From Colletotrichum lupini (lineage: Eukaryota; Ascomycota; Sordariomycetes; Glomerellales; Glomerellaceae), in contig NC_064675.1 in NCBI RefSeq assembly GCF_023278565.1, positions 4,774,001-4,838,000 of the forward strand: a stretch of DNA of 64,000 bases, in the 5' to 3' direction. Shown one piece after another: positions 8,180 to 20,936 of the stretch. The translations under genes were made by a program, and so were the position numbers. The first letter of the stretch is position 1. Each line of letters begins with the position of its first letter. Below the pieces are notes generated by a model. The model saw only the letters and a list, made by a program, of their open reading frames with translations, was not told the origin of the DNA and did not search any database.

Positions 8180-10573
8180 CTAGTTGGCAACCTCCTCTTC
8201 GACCCAGCCGTTCAGGCCACCTTGAATGGCAAGACCGTAGCCAGCGCCCATGCCGCCGAAGCTAGCCTGGTACTGGTGTCCACGGCGTTGCTCGCCGTCG
8301 TGGCCCGAAGGGACGCCGCCGTTCTCGAAACCGGGGTTCAGGGCGGGCAAGCTGACGGCACGGTTGTGTTGGCCGCGACCGTTGCCAGGGGCCAGAAGAC
8401 CACCAATGGTAGTCGGTCCGGAACCCGATGCACTCTGAGGGTATCCGTTCGAGATGCTGGCCGACTGTTGGTGCCCAGAGATGGGACCCTGGGATTGCAC
8501 ATCGATGGAGAGCTCGCTAGGTGATGACTGGGCAGTGCCGAACAAGGCCTGTTGCTGAACAGCAAGTTGCTGGTGCTGCTGATGCTGTTGATGTTGCGCT
8601 TGCTGAGAGACGTGGTTCAGGTACATCGTAAGGGGATGGTTGTTTGAGCCGAACATCGTGGCTGACTGTTGGGGGGTGTTGCCGTTGGTGGGAGAACCAG
8701 AGTTCTGGGAACCATTGGGCGGAGGTGACGAAACACCATCGGTACGAGGAGACTGCGCCTGTTGTTGAAGCTGACGGGGTGCGTTTCCGCAACGATCCTT
8801 GCCGAAGTTGACCTTGAACTTCTTGTACTCGTCCTTGCTGCGGATGGCCTCGATAGCCTTGATAGCGTTGGCAATGTTGGTGAAGTTGACAAAGGCGCAG
8901 CTCTTCTCTCTCAGGGTGTTGACCAGCTCAATCTCGCCGAATTCCGAGAAGTCCTGTCTCAGTCGCTCTTCAGTCCAGGTCTCATCAAGGTTACCAATGT
9001 AGACATTGCGAGAAGCTCCTCCGCTGACAGCAAGGGCGATGGCCGGCGGCAAAGCACCAGAGTGCTTGCCCCAGCCAATCTTGAGCCTGCGATTGTGGAT
9101 CATCAAGCCCTGAAGGTTGCTCAGAGCGTAGAAAGACGCCGCGGCCGTGGGGTCGATGAAGGTAACGAAGCAGATGTGCTTGTCAGGGATGTAACGGATG
9201 TGGTGGAGAAGACCTCCGCGCACAACGTTGCAAATCTCCTCAATGGTCGTCTCGGGGTGGATGTTGCCCAGATAGATGGTGCGGTTTCCGAGGTTGTTAA
9301 TACCACCGGCGGTCGTCGCAACAGCAGCTGCTGCAACAGATTGCTGAGCCAGCGCATTGGAGATCACGTCGCGGTCTGCACCAGTAAGCATGTGCGCATA
9401 GCCAGGCGCGATACCCAGGTATTGAGCAGCGTTCTGCTGCTGCGTCTTCGAAACGTAGGCGCAACGGTCCTTGCCGTAGTAAACGCGACGAGGAGCCTGC
9501 CACTTTGGCTCTTGAGGAAGTTGAGAAACAGCCTTGATTGCGTTGGCAATGGACAGAAAGTGGATGAAGGCAATGCTCTTCTCACGAACAATCTTGACCG
9601 TGTCAATGGCACCGAACTTCCCAAGGTCCTCACGAAGCTCCTCCTCGGCAATATCCTCCGGTAGGTTACCCAAGTACACGTTACGGGAAGCACCTGACTG
9701 CTGGACAGCCAGAGCCACAGAGGTGGGTACCTGCGAAGGCTTGCCCCAGCCGACCTTGATGTCCTGGCCCTTGATGCAGAGCTTTTTCAAGATGGCATCA
9801 GAGTGGAAGTGGGTTGCGGAGCTGGCGTCGAGGAAGGAGATGAAGGCACAGTTCTTATCGGGCAGAAGACGGACGGACTCGATTTGTCCGCTACGAACGT
9901 GACCCAGAATCTCCTCAGCGGAAGTGTCGGGGGGAATGTTACCGAGGTAGACGGTGCGGCTGGTACCAGTGACCATGCCAGGGCCCATCGAAACGGGAGA
10001 GCTGGGCTGCATGGGAATCTGCATGTTGTTGAAGCTACCACCGGTGGGAGACTGAGGCTGGAAGAACTGGGGAGCGCCGTAGGTCGAAGGAGAAACCATG
10101 GCCTGGTACTGCTGAGGAGACATGCTCTGCTGAACAGGGCTCTGCAGGCCATTGTGCTGTTGCTGCTGTTGGCTCTGGTGCTGAGCTTGCTGGAAGCTCT
10201 GCAGGTTCTGGAACTGAGGGCTCGCGAAAGCCGCCGGGGTTCCAGGCTGGAAGGGGCTTCCGAGCAGCAGCTGGGAGGGAAGAAGAGGCGTGAACTGCAT
10301 GTCGAAAGCGGTGCCAGGAGTGGCCATGTCGGCGGCGGAAGGGGGCGCCTGATGCTGGTGCTGGTGCTGATGCTGGAGCTGGTTCAGGGGCTGAGTGTTG
10401 ATGGTGGGAATGTTTCCACGACGAGGGTGCCTGTCAGCGAAGCCAGAGATGTTGGAAGTGAAAGCTCCGTGAGAGAAGCCAGTTTCGCTATTGGAAGGCT
10501 TGGAGGCGTGGCCGAAGCGGTTCCCAGGAGCACTGGGGCCGCCTTGGCCGACGGGTCCTTGAATTTCCTGCAT
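8180..10573 (-). CDS. nrd1: Nrd1-like RNA-binding protein with four RRM domains
   Basis: Single-exon reading frame of 797 aa. Four RNA recognition motifs lie at about residues 207-277 (RTVYLGNIPPDTSAEEIL), 297-368 (RNVYLGNLPEDIAEEELRED), 431-502 (RTIYLGNIHPETTIEEI) and 522-592 (RNVYIGNLDETWTEERLRQD). RRMs 1 and 3 end in GWGK and RRMs 2 and 4 in GKDRC, so the protein is two copies of an RRM pair. The N-terminus is rich in Gln/His and in SP/TP sites (GSPFQPGTP, LQSPVQQSMSP, QPQSP), and the C-terminus is Gln/Ser-rich with no domain. Fission-yeast Nrd1 has the same layout, binds AU-rich mRNAs, represses sexual differentiation and is phosphorylated by MAP kinase. That role here is inference from architecture. 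The 8.5 kb of gene-free DNA upstream suits a developmental regulator. An upstream 5' exon cannot be excluded. Confidence 0.87.
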   Translation of the reverse strand: MQEIQGPVGQGGPSAPGNRFGHASKPSNSETGFSHGAFTSNISGFADRHPRRGNIPTINTQPLNQLQHQHQHQHQAPPSAADMATPGTAFDMQFTPLLPSQLLLGSPFQPGTPAAFASPQFQNLQSFQQAQHQSQQQQQHNGLQSPVQQSMSPQQYQAMVSPSTYGAPQFFQPQSPTGGSFNNMQIPMQPSSPVSMGPGMVTGTSRTVYLGNIPPDTSAEEILGHVRSGQIESVRLLPDKNCAFISFLDASSATHFHSDAILKKLCIKGQDIKVGWGKPSQVPTSVALAVQQSGASRNVYLGNLPEDIAEEELREDLGKFGAIDTVKIVREKSIAFIHFLSIANAIKAVSQLPQEPKWQAPRRVYYGKDRCAYVSKTQQQNAAQYLGIAPGYAHMLTGADRDVISNALAQQSVAAAAVATTAGGINNLGNRTIYLGNIHPETTIEEICNVVRGGLLHHIRYIPDKHICFVTFIDPTAAASFYALSNLQGLMIHNRRLKIGWGKHSGALPPAIALAVSGGASRNVYIGNLDETWTEERLRQDFSEFGEIELVNTLREKSCAFVNFTNIANAIKAIEAIRSKDEYKKFKVNFGKDRCGNAPRQLQQQAQSPRTDGVSSPPPNGSQNSGSPTNGNTPQQSATMFGSNNHPLTMYLNHVSQQAQHQQHQQHQQLAVQQQALFGTAQSSPSELSIDVQSQGPISGHQQSASISNGYPQSASGSGPTTIGGLLAPGNGRGQHNRAVSLPALNPGFENGGVPSGHDGEQRRGHQYQASFGGMGAGYGLAIQGGLNGWVEEEVAN

Positions 10574-12300
10574 CCCGAGTAGATGCGGAGGGACAAGGCT
10601 GTCCCGACCGATTTGAGATAGAATCGCCGTTTTGAAAGATTAGACGTGCCCTGAGCAGGCACGAAGAATCGAAGACTGGCGCGTTGGAATGCTACGATAT
10701 CCGAGGAATACCGTAGTTTTCAACGTGTGATTGGGTATGTCTCAAAATCCGTCCAAGGGGCAAGCCAACGATGTCAGAGTCCAAGACAAAAGGTGGAGCG
10801 AGACTGATGGTGCTAGCTTGGTTAAACCAAACTATCAACGGGCCGTTTGGTGAGGTGTGTGGCGAAAGGGTGCCTGGTGCCAAAGTCGAAGTTTGTGAAT
10901 TATATGGATCGAAGCAACAAGACCTAATCAGGCAGTGGCAAGATTGAGGCGGCGGCGACAGTTTTGCGACTAGAAGCCTGGGTATCTCCGTTGTTGCCGT
11001 AGAAAGCAATGTGGTGCAAAGTATTCCGAGTGAGTTTGTCGGGGTCGGAGCAATGTTGGCCTGGAGCAAGTCGTATAGCAAGTAGGTCGAAGCAACAATT
11101 TGCAGGTGATCAGCGAGCGTTGGATTCGGATCGGATCGGTGTTGAGATGGGTGCTGAGACTGATCACTCCTTGCAGGCAGACCGGGTGAAGGTCAAATAA
11201 TTATGGACGAAGGATATACGGGCAACGAATGTAGGAGCCAAGGTGAAGTGTCGATCAACACAACAGCAGCGGTAACGATCGCATAGGCCAGTGAGTCGAC
11301 GGCGGCGACGAGCGAAATAGCCGAAAGGGTGAAGAATAGAAGATGTAAGAATAAGGATGAAGGCGGCCGGAGGGAGGAGGTGAAGAGGAGGAAGAGGATG
11401 TAGAAGGGAGGTATAGGTGATGGAGACGGGAGGGTGAAGAGGAGAAAGAGAGGTGAGGTTAGGTTAGGGGGTTAGAAGTCCAAGGGTGGAGGTAGGAATA
11501 GGAGGGAGACAAGTAAGGTTAGGTAACAAGAATAGGAGCAGGGAAGAGCCAGTAGAAGGAGAGAAGAAAGAAGGATAGAAAAGCTCAAGGAAGCGAGAGT
11601 GAGAGAGCGTGAGAGAGAGAGGAGCACGCACACACGCGCAAGGTGGAAGGGATGGAAGGAGAAGAAAAAGAAAAAAAAAGAGGTGAGCAAAGGCGTGAAA
11701 GCGGAGTGAGGAGGAGTAGGTAAGGTACAGACCACGGTACAGCGTAAGGTAAGGTACGTGAGGTACCTACTCCATATGTGAGGTACGGGAGGAAAGGTAA
11801 GGGTAGCAAGAGGGCGAGTGGTGGACTGTGGGAGACCAGGAGAGAGTGGACGGGGGGGTTCGTGTAGGCGGTAGATTACCCAAAAGGGTCGAAAGTAGAA
11901 TTGGCTGCGCTAAGTTTAATGAGACGGGCCAGGGATTACGGCAGGAGAACCCACAGCACGAGAGCCCACCAGTCACCAGAGGAGAGAGAGAGAGAGAGAT
12001 TCAGATCAGAGAGAAGCCAGAGAGACTAAGAACTACGAGCCCGGGGGGATGGATGGGTTGGATTATGGACAAGGACAAGGACAGTCTCTGTCTCGGTCTG
12101 CTTCTGCCGTCCTTCCAGCTGGTTGCTAAGGTACGGAGTACTGGTGATGGGTGATGGGTGCTGCTCTCTGTCCCGAGGATCTAGAAGGCCTAATGACAGC
12201 TGACAGTTGTAACAGAGAGAGGGGGGTGAATGGCAGAAGAAGCGAAAGGCTGATTGATTGATAGCCCTTGATCTTTCACCTTGACCATCAATGGCCGAGG
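10574..12300 (-). promoter_or_regulatory. Pyrimidine-rich leader/promoter of nrd1 (GA-rich on + strand)
   Basis: From about 11340 to 12020 the plus strand is extremely purine-rich (GGAGG, AGAGAG and AAGGTA runs), so the strand of nrd1 is CT-rich, a common feature of fungal promoters and long 5' untranslated leaders. Open frames here are a by-product of this bias. The transcription start was not located. Confidence 0.4.
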
Positions 12301-15300
12301 CCGTCGTCAAAGAGGGACTGGCCCTGGACCAAAGAGAAGAAAACAGAAGAAAACAAGACGAAAGAGAAGAGTTGCGCAAGGCACCCAGAGCCTAGAGGTG
12401 AAAGGTGCTCAGTGCTTTGTGAAGCGTGCTATGATTAAACATCCCATGTTGCCATGTATCTTTGCTTCCTTTCTCTCCCCTTCACCCACTGCACGGCTCT
12501 GCTGGTACAACAGGGGTGACTTGGCTCTGGTCTGGTCCCCTCTGAGCCTGCTCTGCTTACGTCCTTTCCTTCCTCTCTTGCGTTGGTCTTGCGTTGCTCT
12601 TTCGTTGGCTCGGCTTTGGCTCTGAGCAGCATCTGGTCCATCCGCCCACCCATCACGAGTTCCCCATGACAGGAACCTGACACTGTCGGTCCGTGGTATC
12701 TTTGACCTGGACAACTGACGTCCCTTTGGCCTGTTCCTGACGGTTAGACAGCCGGTTCGCAAGCCCTTAGAAGGAGCCTAGATGAATGATCAACGGCTTG
12801 CCGGACCGCCCGACTTCTGTGTCTAGTCTGTCTTCATTTCCAGGGCAATACCTCCAGAGCATCTGCCAAGTGACATTTCCCATGCCAACGGGCCCTTCCC
12901 CAGGTGCATAAGACGGCCCCCTTTTTCTCTCTCGTGTACCTCGCTCTGGAGATTATATATCAAAGATACTTTCAACGGCGTGATGGCCCCTTCTGGGCGC
13001 TATGCACGGTTGCATTTTAGGGGAAAGAGCAAAAAAAAGGGGGGGCACACGCTGCGATACGGGGGCCAATAAGACGAGTCATCTTAGCTCACCTCAAGGT
13101 ACCTTACCTTCTTGTGGTACAGATGCTCCATAAGGTAGTGTACCTTATGGTTCTGACCTCGCAACACTGACAGAACAGTGGGGGACGAGGATGAGCTTGC
13201 AGTGAATCGTGTCCTGTCCACTGTCCATGTCCAGGACGAGTCTTCTTCCATGAGGAGAGAAGATGGGGCCGGTTCAGTAGACGAGCCCGCGCGGGCTGTG
13301 GGCACGTATTGCTCACAGCATATTCCTGGCTGACCAGGCCGATCTGCACAATTAATAGAGCCTCTGGCAAGGTACATCCGTACTCCGTACATGACATGTA
13401 CATTGCATAAGGCAAGGTGGCAAGCAAGCAAGTCGACTCTGGAGAAGTCAGAATATGTACATACTTCGTAGCCACAGCTCGCCCCATTTTCCTAAGGAAC
13501 CCTCCGATCTTCAGGGCGGCAACCGTCGAACTGGTACTAACAACTGACAAGACAGGCGCGACAAGGAGGCACTCAACCACCTTCATCCTGATTGGGATCT
13601 ACTTTGTATGCAAGTCTGCGTTGGAGACTGCTGCAGCAAGCACCACCTTGAAAGATATCTACGGATACCTTAGTAGTCGTAGTACAAGGTGAGGTAGGTA
13701 CGGAGGACTCTCAGGTGGGCCAAACCAGACTCACCAACTTCAATGTCTGACTATGTGTCCGTAGGTACCTACCTGTCGACTTGCGCGGCGTGCCTGACTT
13801 GTCTTGATGAGCCAGCACTACTCCGTAATCGAGTATCGAAAGTTGCCAGACATTGGTAGCTGCAGCCGCCGTCAATTTTAGCCAGCTGCGGCGGGTAGGG
13901 CCAGCCACAACCACGAGACTCGAGCATCGACCGTCACCGTGGTATTTTGGCGTACGCCAATACCGCCAGTCCAACTTGCCGAATCATGAACGGAGAAACG
14001 GGAGCCTACCACCTACCTTAGCCTTCCTTTATACAGTAAGGTACCGGTAGGTCCTACGATACCGCTTGGTGATGGCCAAGGCTCGAGGGAACCAACGAAC
14101 GAAACATGCTCACTCTCCCATTCGCTCGCTCGCTCGCTGGTTCACACTCTTGGGGCGAGACAAGTCATAGTTATATCGACTCAGCTATGACTGGTACGGG
14201 ATGCCGTGCCAGTCTCGTCTTGGCTGATTGAGTTGATATTGCGAGCGCTGCAAAATGGAACAGCACTGAACACTCATTCACATAACACGGATAATCATCA
14301 GCCTTTTCCATTTGGTCATCAACACTTCTTTTCAACAAACCAGCCAACCGCCAGCCCGGATACATCTCCATACTGCCTACACCCGTTCTCCGCCCACCCG
14401 TCCGTTGTCACCAGCCATACGACGCCTCGATTTCTTACGCAGTAGTCGTCCTTATCCACATGAGCAGCTTTCATCTCCCCCCTGTTTGGTCCCCTTTTTG
14501 GCCCCCCATCCCTCGGATTACCCCTCGGTCTGGTCCCCCATTCTCGATGCTCGGAGTCGGAGCCAGGCCGCAACCAGAGCCTCGTGAACTGGTCGCAGTT
14601 CAAACATTTGAGCTCCGGTCGTAGGCTTTTACTTTGAGATCTGGGCAAACAAACGGACATTCCAAAGAACCTTGCTCTGAACAGAGTTGATCCCATTCCC
14701 GATGGCATCAGTATATCCGTACGTCGTACTGTCCTGGAATACATAATACCGTGAGCTTCCGATCTGGACGGAGATTTTGTGCTTTTGCGTAGCCAAGATG
14801 CGGATATTGCATTCCAACTATATGGGGGGGGCTTTCTTCGCGCAGATTCCCGACCCTTTCTCACACTACATGGCGAGCCTGCGAGGTACATACTCTGTTT
14901 CCCCTGGTCTAACCGAAGACACCGCGCCGCACCCGACATGGCACTTTGATACGCTACTTTGACGGTACATTGCCGCGAAGCTCCTCGCTCCGTGCGGGTG
15001 GCCCCCTGGAACATGGACCTTCCTATTCCCCTCTACCTGGCCCCTTCCAGCCTCCCATCCCTACTTTTCCCCTTGCCTCCCACCTGGCCGACAAGCATAG
15101 CCAGGGGAAGGCACCATCCTTTCAGGCTTGGTCTGTCCCCTTCTGAACAGCCTCCCCGATCCATCCTCCAAACCTCCAAGGGTTCATCTTGTTCTCTTCC
15201 TCCACCCCAAGCCGATGGATCATGGAACTGGCAGCCGCCTTTGCCAGCAACAGCAGCCAGACACCGTGACACCCAAACTTGCCAGAGTTCACTGTTCACT

Positions 15301-18300
15301 GTTCTCAACCTCTGGCAGGCTGGCTCACGTGGCTCCACCCCTTTTCTTCGCTTTCCGTTGCTGGGGTCATGGTTAGCAGGTACCTGCGCACTACCTACTT
15401 ACGCAGTGAGAGGTTGTATTCATAGCTTGACCGTTTTGTATCTTACTCTATTACTACAAGCTAGGTCGGCTTCGTCCCCCAATGGTATAATGCAACAGAA
15501 AGGTGGCGCTCTAGACATTCTTGCCCTCCACGATTTCCCCCAGTATTGATAGACGGCAGTTGGTATTCTATTCATCATGGCCATAGACAGTTGCCTTCAG
15601 ATATACCGACTACGGTACTCATCAGCTATGGCGATACAGCGTTCTGCTTTCTGATTCTGGGAAAGGGTACTTCGTACGAATACAAGACACGGGTCTGACA
15701 GTATTTGACTTCCTGGAGCGTCAGGCATGCGGCTGCGCGGCATGCTGTCCAGCTGTCGTTCGTTCTTTCGCTCGTTCGGATTCCCCATATTGGATGTGTC
15801 CCCCCTTAGCCCAAGCCGCCCCCCATAGGCCCTGTCTTGCATCGACTCTGATGAAGAATTGAAATTGCATCAGCTGCATCTCAATCTCTTCCACCACACT
15901 CTTGGATGTTCGCCTTGCCCATCACGCTCTCGGTTCTCCATCTCTTACGAGGCTCGCACAGCATTATCCGACTCCACGTTACATATTGCCAAAACTCGTC
16001 GCCGTGCCAGACCCAACATTGCTCTATGGATACGGGTACACTATGGATACAGTCTACTAATCACACGCAGAGCCTGCTTCCCCACGGTACGACGGGTTTC
16101 GCAGACTAAAGTAGAGCCTCCAACTACGGACACTTTTCGCTGTACCTTGCACAAGTGTTAGCTAGTGGCTTTGCACTATGCAAGGAACAGCATTCCTCGG
16201 CCCTTACGGATACCCTGAACGGACACTTCTAATATGATACCATAGTGCACAGGAATACGGATCGCCAGCAGCTTTGTCGTCGGAATAGCCTCCTCCTTCG
16301 ACCTTGCAACCGCTTTTACTCCTTGCAATTGTGGCTGCTGCATCCGTGTTCCAATATCGAACCCCCTAACCTCCACATCTCTCCAGCTATTCGGATGAAA
16401 CGCTGCCGCAGGGAGCCTAGGTTCGTCGAAAATAACCCCAGACTGTCACAGAAGCTTTGGGACAATCAAGTACGGAGTAGAAGCTCGTGACCTCAAACTT
16501 GTCAATCAGCCTGGCTCCGTCTCTGGTGGCTCAGCTTTTCGATTGTGTCTGCCATCCCTGGCCAGCCTGGCCTGGACCGGCAACGAGAGAAACGACGGGC
16601 AGAGTCAAGTTTGAATACACGATATGGATACAAACCTCGAAACTGCTTGGCACCAAGCATTGCCCAGGGGCAGTCGAGTACTGCATCCTTTGGCTGGCGA
16701 CAATGGCACACGATCGCCATCTCTGACCGTTCAAAAGACTTCCGAGCTCACCGCTACCTGATGCGTTTTATCTTTGACCTACCTCGCCCACAAGTCATCA
16801 TGGCTGGAAACCTTGCCCTCGGGATCAGCCCGATCCATAAATCAACTTTCCGTCTCAATCGTTGTAGTCTCACTGAGCCATTCAGTGGACTCTGTTGACG
16901 GAACACGCACAACTTTTATCGATGCTCCCTCGCACTTCTCAAACACAACTTTACGCTCCACGCCTTGCCGACCGGATCCAAAGGGAAAATAGACGGAAGT
17001 GGTTGGTAAAGGCTTATCGCTCGTAGTTGTGCCTTACATAGCCGCGACATGTATTCGTCCTACATAGCACCAAGGCAGTTCATTGCCGCCGGTCCAGAAT
17101 CCCGAGTACAACGGCCGTGCCCCCTAGATGGAAGTTTGAGCCGGTAGCCAGCTGCATGCAGGATCCGCAGCGCCGCGTTAGATCCGCCTTGCATCAAGTC
17201 ATTTCTGATCCAATTAATTCTGACATCGGATCATCAACAGACCACACAACTGTCTTTCTTACCTGTATCCTGTGGAGTGTCGACGATTCCCTGGATCACA
17301 TTCTCCCGAAAATCCATTCCTTTATACAGGATGCGCGCCTCGTCTCTGGAACATCAGGACGGGGCTGGCCTCAAGACTGTCCTCGAGTCAAGAACATGGG
17401 CGCCGATCGCAGCATCGTTATTCAATACCCAGTAGCGTAGAGCTGATTGGTGCCTTGGTCCGGCATGAGCCCTAGAAACTCTTCGTTTGCAGCGACTATT
17501 GCTGTGGTGTCTGCAAGGCTCGAGGTTTAAGCTTCGCAATTAGCCTCTCTAAATGCTACGCTGCAGGCCTCCTTTCCCGACCAACTAGTCATGTCTACGC
17601 AACCAGCCAGTACTGACAACCACAGGCCAGAGCCTCATCTAAGGGCGCCTGATCTCCTATTGTTTACAGGAGCTGACTGAGATGTTGCTCAGCAAGTATC
17701 TTCGTGCTCGATTCTGCAGTCTTCACTTGCCTGTTGATGTTGCTGACCGTCACCTTAATACACAAGTCGGGGCGATCGATCGCCAGACTTGTCAATGCGT
17801 ACGCGATCTGCGTACTCGTCTACAGCTACAACGGTAGATTGATGTTTCCATGCACGACGGTTGAGCCGCCGCTTTGGGCTACATCACTCTGGGTCGGGTT
17901 CGATAATCGGGCGTCAGACATTCCAGAAAGGCAAACGAGTTCTTCTCGGCTGTTCAAGGCTCTGGGACCTTTGATGCAGGCCAGAGGAGTCGGGAGACAC
18001 GCGAGGTTATCACGATGTCTTATCGGGCCACCTACACCTCTCCCTACTACTCACGGTCAAACGCTCGGCTCCCCGGCACGACCCTACCTGCACAGACATG
18101 ATCTGAATTACAGGTAGCCTGTAACCACTACTCTTCGCCGCCCGACATTCCTTTCGAGACGGGAGAGCATCGAGTCCTTCGAGAAGGAGGTCCGAAGTGT
18201 GGTGGCTTCAAACGCAAGATCGGCCGAGCAAGCACGAGCTGCAAAGGCTCTCTGACCCATGTCCGGACTTTTCACCAGCCCGCTTCGCAAGCTCGCGACG

Positions 18301-19104
18301 AACACGGATCACAAGAAGTCCCGACCCCCCCCAATTGTCGACCATTGCGGCGCCGCACCATCCCGTTCGGAGCCGGGGCCTCGGTCTGGCAACGATTCGA
18401 GACTCTTACACACACCATCGAACATTAGGTGAAGAGAGAAATAGGAGAAGGAGAGTTCGTGTCTGACGCTTCCTACCGGCAGTTCGTGTTAGGTTCGGCC
18501 TAGGCTCGCTGCGTCTCGCGACTTTGGCTTCGACTTTTGACAGCTTCTTTTTTTTTCGGGCTCCCACCTCGTGGAGGGCATGGATCCCTGGATGGGGAAA
18601 GGCTACGCCGTCGTCGTCGGTCAGGGGACGCGATTTGCTGAATGTTGGGACGTAATAAACGCAGAGCAACACGGCTGAGGTGACTGCCTTCTCACCCCCG
18701 TTGGAAGATTGGGAGACTTCAAATCGTCTGGGTCACAATCTCTGCCCACTTGCTTGAATCACTGCGGCAGATAGCTCATGCGTTTTTGTTGTCTTCTTTC
18801 TCACTGGAGTTTCAGCGCTCCGATGGAGATTGTGGTTGTGATATTCCGTAAAACTCCTATCTAAGCCCACCGACACCGTCTCTGGTTACCCTTTTGCAGC
18901 AAACCGCTGTCAAAAAACCATTTGGAAAGCCCCTCCCTTCGGGAACCTGATTGATCTCTCTCATACCTCTGCCGCAGCGTTTTTTGTGAAGCACGCCGGG
19001 CCGATTTTCCTTTTCCCTTTCTTCCCCTGTCTCGTTCCTCTCATCACTCTCGTATCTATATCTTTCTTCCTCTCAACACCGGACCACACACACTGGCTAT
19101 TTCT
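12301..19104. other. Large gene-free region between nrd1 and the Asn-tRNA synthetase gene
   Basis: About 6.8 kb with no supportable gene on either strand. The longest frame (14319-15014, minus, 231 codons) shows no motif and its composition is not coding-like. The region repeatedly carries short AGGTACCT/AAGGTA strings and four copies of TACGGAGTA or its complement (12132, 13381, 13819, 16471). No tRNA, 5S rRNA or CRISPR array was seen. It may hold distal control DNA of nrd1 or unannotated non-coding RNA, but nothing specific can be shown. Confidence 0.45.
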
Positions 19105-20936
19105 CTAAGGCTTGCAACGTCCCATGTAGCGGGGGTACAAGCATGTCGTACGGACGGTGTGCTGGTTGGCCAACCAGGCCAGGAAACGCTCGAGGCCAAG
19201 ACCGTAGCCGCCGTGGGGGGAGGTTCCGTACCTAAAGCAGTCTTGTCAGCAATCGTTGTCCTTTTTTGTCTATACAACAGCTTCGAGAGGGGGGGGAAAA
19301 AGTAAACTCACTTTCTCTGGTCAGTGTACCAGTAGTAGTCCTTTGACGGGATTCCCTCTCTGTCGTAGGCGGCGAGGAGCTCGTCGTAGCCCTCCATTCT
19401 CATGGAACCACCAACAATCTCTCCGACACCGGGCATCAGGCAGTCGACGCTCTCGGTGACGCGCGGGTCGTTGGGGTCCTTCTTCATGTAGAAGGCCTTA
19501 ATCTCTGTGGGGAAGTGGGTGAGGAAGATGGGCTTGTTGATGATGTCGGTCATCCTGCGCTCGGCGGCCTCGGCAATGTCGTCGCCAAACTTGTGGGTCT
19601 CGCCGTCCTCGTTGAGGATGGGGGGGTCTTGGGCGTTGAGCCAGTCGATGGCGTCGGTGTACTTCATGCGCAGGAAGGGGCGGACGGGCTTCTTAAAGTC
19701 GGGGTTGAGCTCCTTGACGTAGGCGGCGATCTCCTCGTCGGCGAGGACGTTGTCGATGACGCGGCACATGACCTCCTCGAGATGGGCGAGCAGGTCGGGA
19801 AACTCGATGAAGTCGAGCTCCGCCTCGACGTGAGTGTACTCGGACAAATGTCTGCGGGTCAAGCTGCGCTCCGCACGGAAGGACTTTTCGATGCAGTAGA
19901 CGCTTCCCAAGCTGGGGAGGACGGTCTCGAGATACAGCTGGGAGGACTGGGTGAGGTAGGCAGCCTCGTCGTAGTAGGGGACGGAGAAGAGCGTGGAACC
20001 GCCCTCGACCTGGGTCTGGACCAGAGCCGGGGGAGAGACCTTTGTGATCTTGAGGTCCTTGTAGGTCTTGGTGAAGGCCCACTCGACGGCGGCGCGGATC
20101 TTCATGATCGCGGAGGCGTTGTCACCGCGGAGAACCAGGTGGCGGTTGTCCAGCATCTGGGAGTCCCACTGGTTCTGCAGCAGCGAGACCTTGTTGGTGA
20201 TGGCATCTTCGTCCGTGGGCGACGTGCCAATGACCTTGTAGTAGTCGACGTGAAGTTCACGGTTATCCGGGGCGGTTTGGCCCTCGGGGACCTTCTTGAG
20301 CTCGCCGTAGACCCAAAGGGAGGTTCCCTGGGCAAAGGTGAGGGCGTCGTACGTCTTTGTGAGGTCGCCGGCCTGGAGCACGCACTGGAGGTGTCCGTAG
20401 CCGTCGACGAGGGTGATGAAGGTGGCCTGCTTCTGGGCGCGCAGCCTGTGAATGCGGCCGGCAATCTTGACGCGGTCGCCCTTCTTATCGCCCTCGCCCA
20501 GCACGACGGTCTTGTCGGCGATGGTGATGCGCTTCGCCTCGGGGAGAGACTCGTCCTCCTTGATGACGATCTGCTTGGCAGCCTCGAGGGCCTGCTGGCG
20601 GGCCTTCTTCTGCTCCTCCTCCTTGGCCTCGATCTGGGCCTGCTTGACGAGCTTCTTGCGGTGGGCGTCGAGGGCGGACTGGGCCTTTTTCACGGCGCTC
20701 TTTGCAGGCTCCTTCCACTCGAGGCGAGCGGCCTCGTCGTCACCCGTCTTGGAGGCGCGGGTGAGGAAGTGGCGCGATGTGACGGACTCGTTGTTGGCGA
20801 TGTAGGCGGCGGCGAGGGACTTGAAGGGGGAGGACTCGGTGCCCTGGGTCGAGGGCTCGTCGGCGCCGACGTCGGTGTCGATGTAGACCTTGTCCTCCGT
20901 CTTGGGACGCTCAGCCAACTCCTGTGGGGCGGCCAT
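19105..20936 (-). CDS. DED81: Cytosolic asparaginyl-tRNA synthetase, 2 exons
   Basis: Class IIb aminoacyl-tRNA synthetase that charges tRNA-Asn in the cytosol. Exons: 20936-19312 and 19231-19105, joined at GTGAGT and TTTAG, giving 583 aa. Order: a Lys/Ala-rich N-terminal helical extension of about 130 aa, an OB-fold anticodon-binding domain ([20 protein letters not shown] near residues 150-240), then the class II catalytic core. The core shows [38 protein letters not shown], motif 2 ([21 protein letters not shown]) and motif 3 ([15 protein letters not shown]). The end is PRYMGRCKP. The match to budding-yeast Ded81 is close along the whole length, including [20 protein letters not shown] and [11 protein letters not shown], and separates it from the lysyl and aspartyl enzymes. 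No mitochondrial presequence is seen at [16 protein letters not shown]. The long open frame on the opposite strand is a composition shadow. Confidence 0.96.

Noticed and set aside
8762..9664. 300-codon plus-strand frame
   Set aside because: Antisense to the RRM domains of the Nrd1-like gene and without motif.
14319..15014. 231-codon minus-strand frame in the large intergenic region
   Set aside because: No domain, no splice-consistent partner exon, and composition unlike the real genes. Kept only as intergenic.
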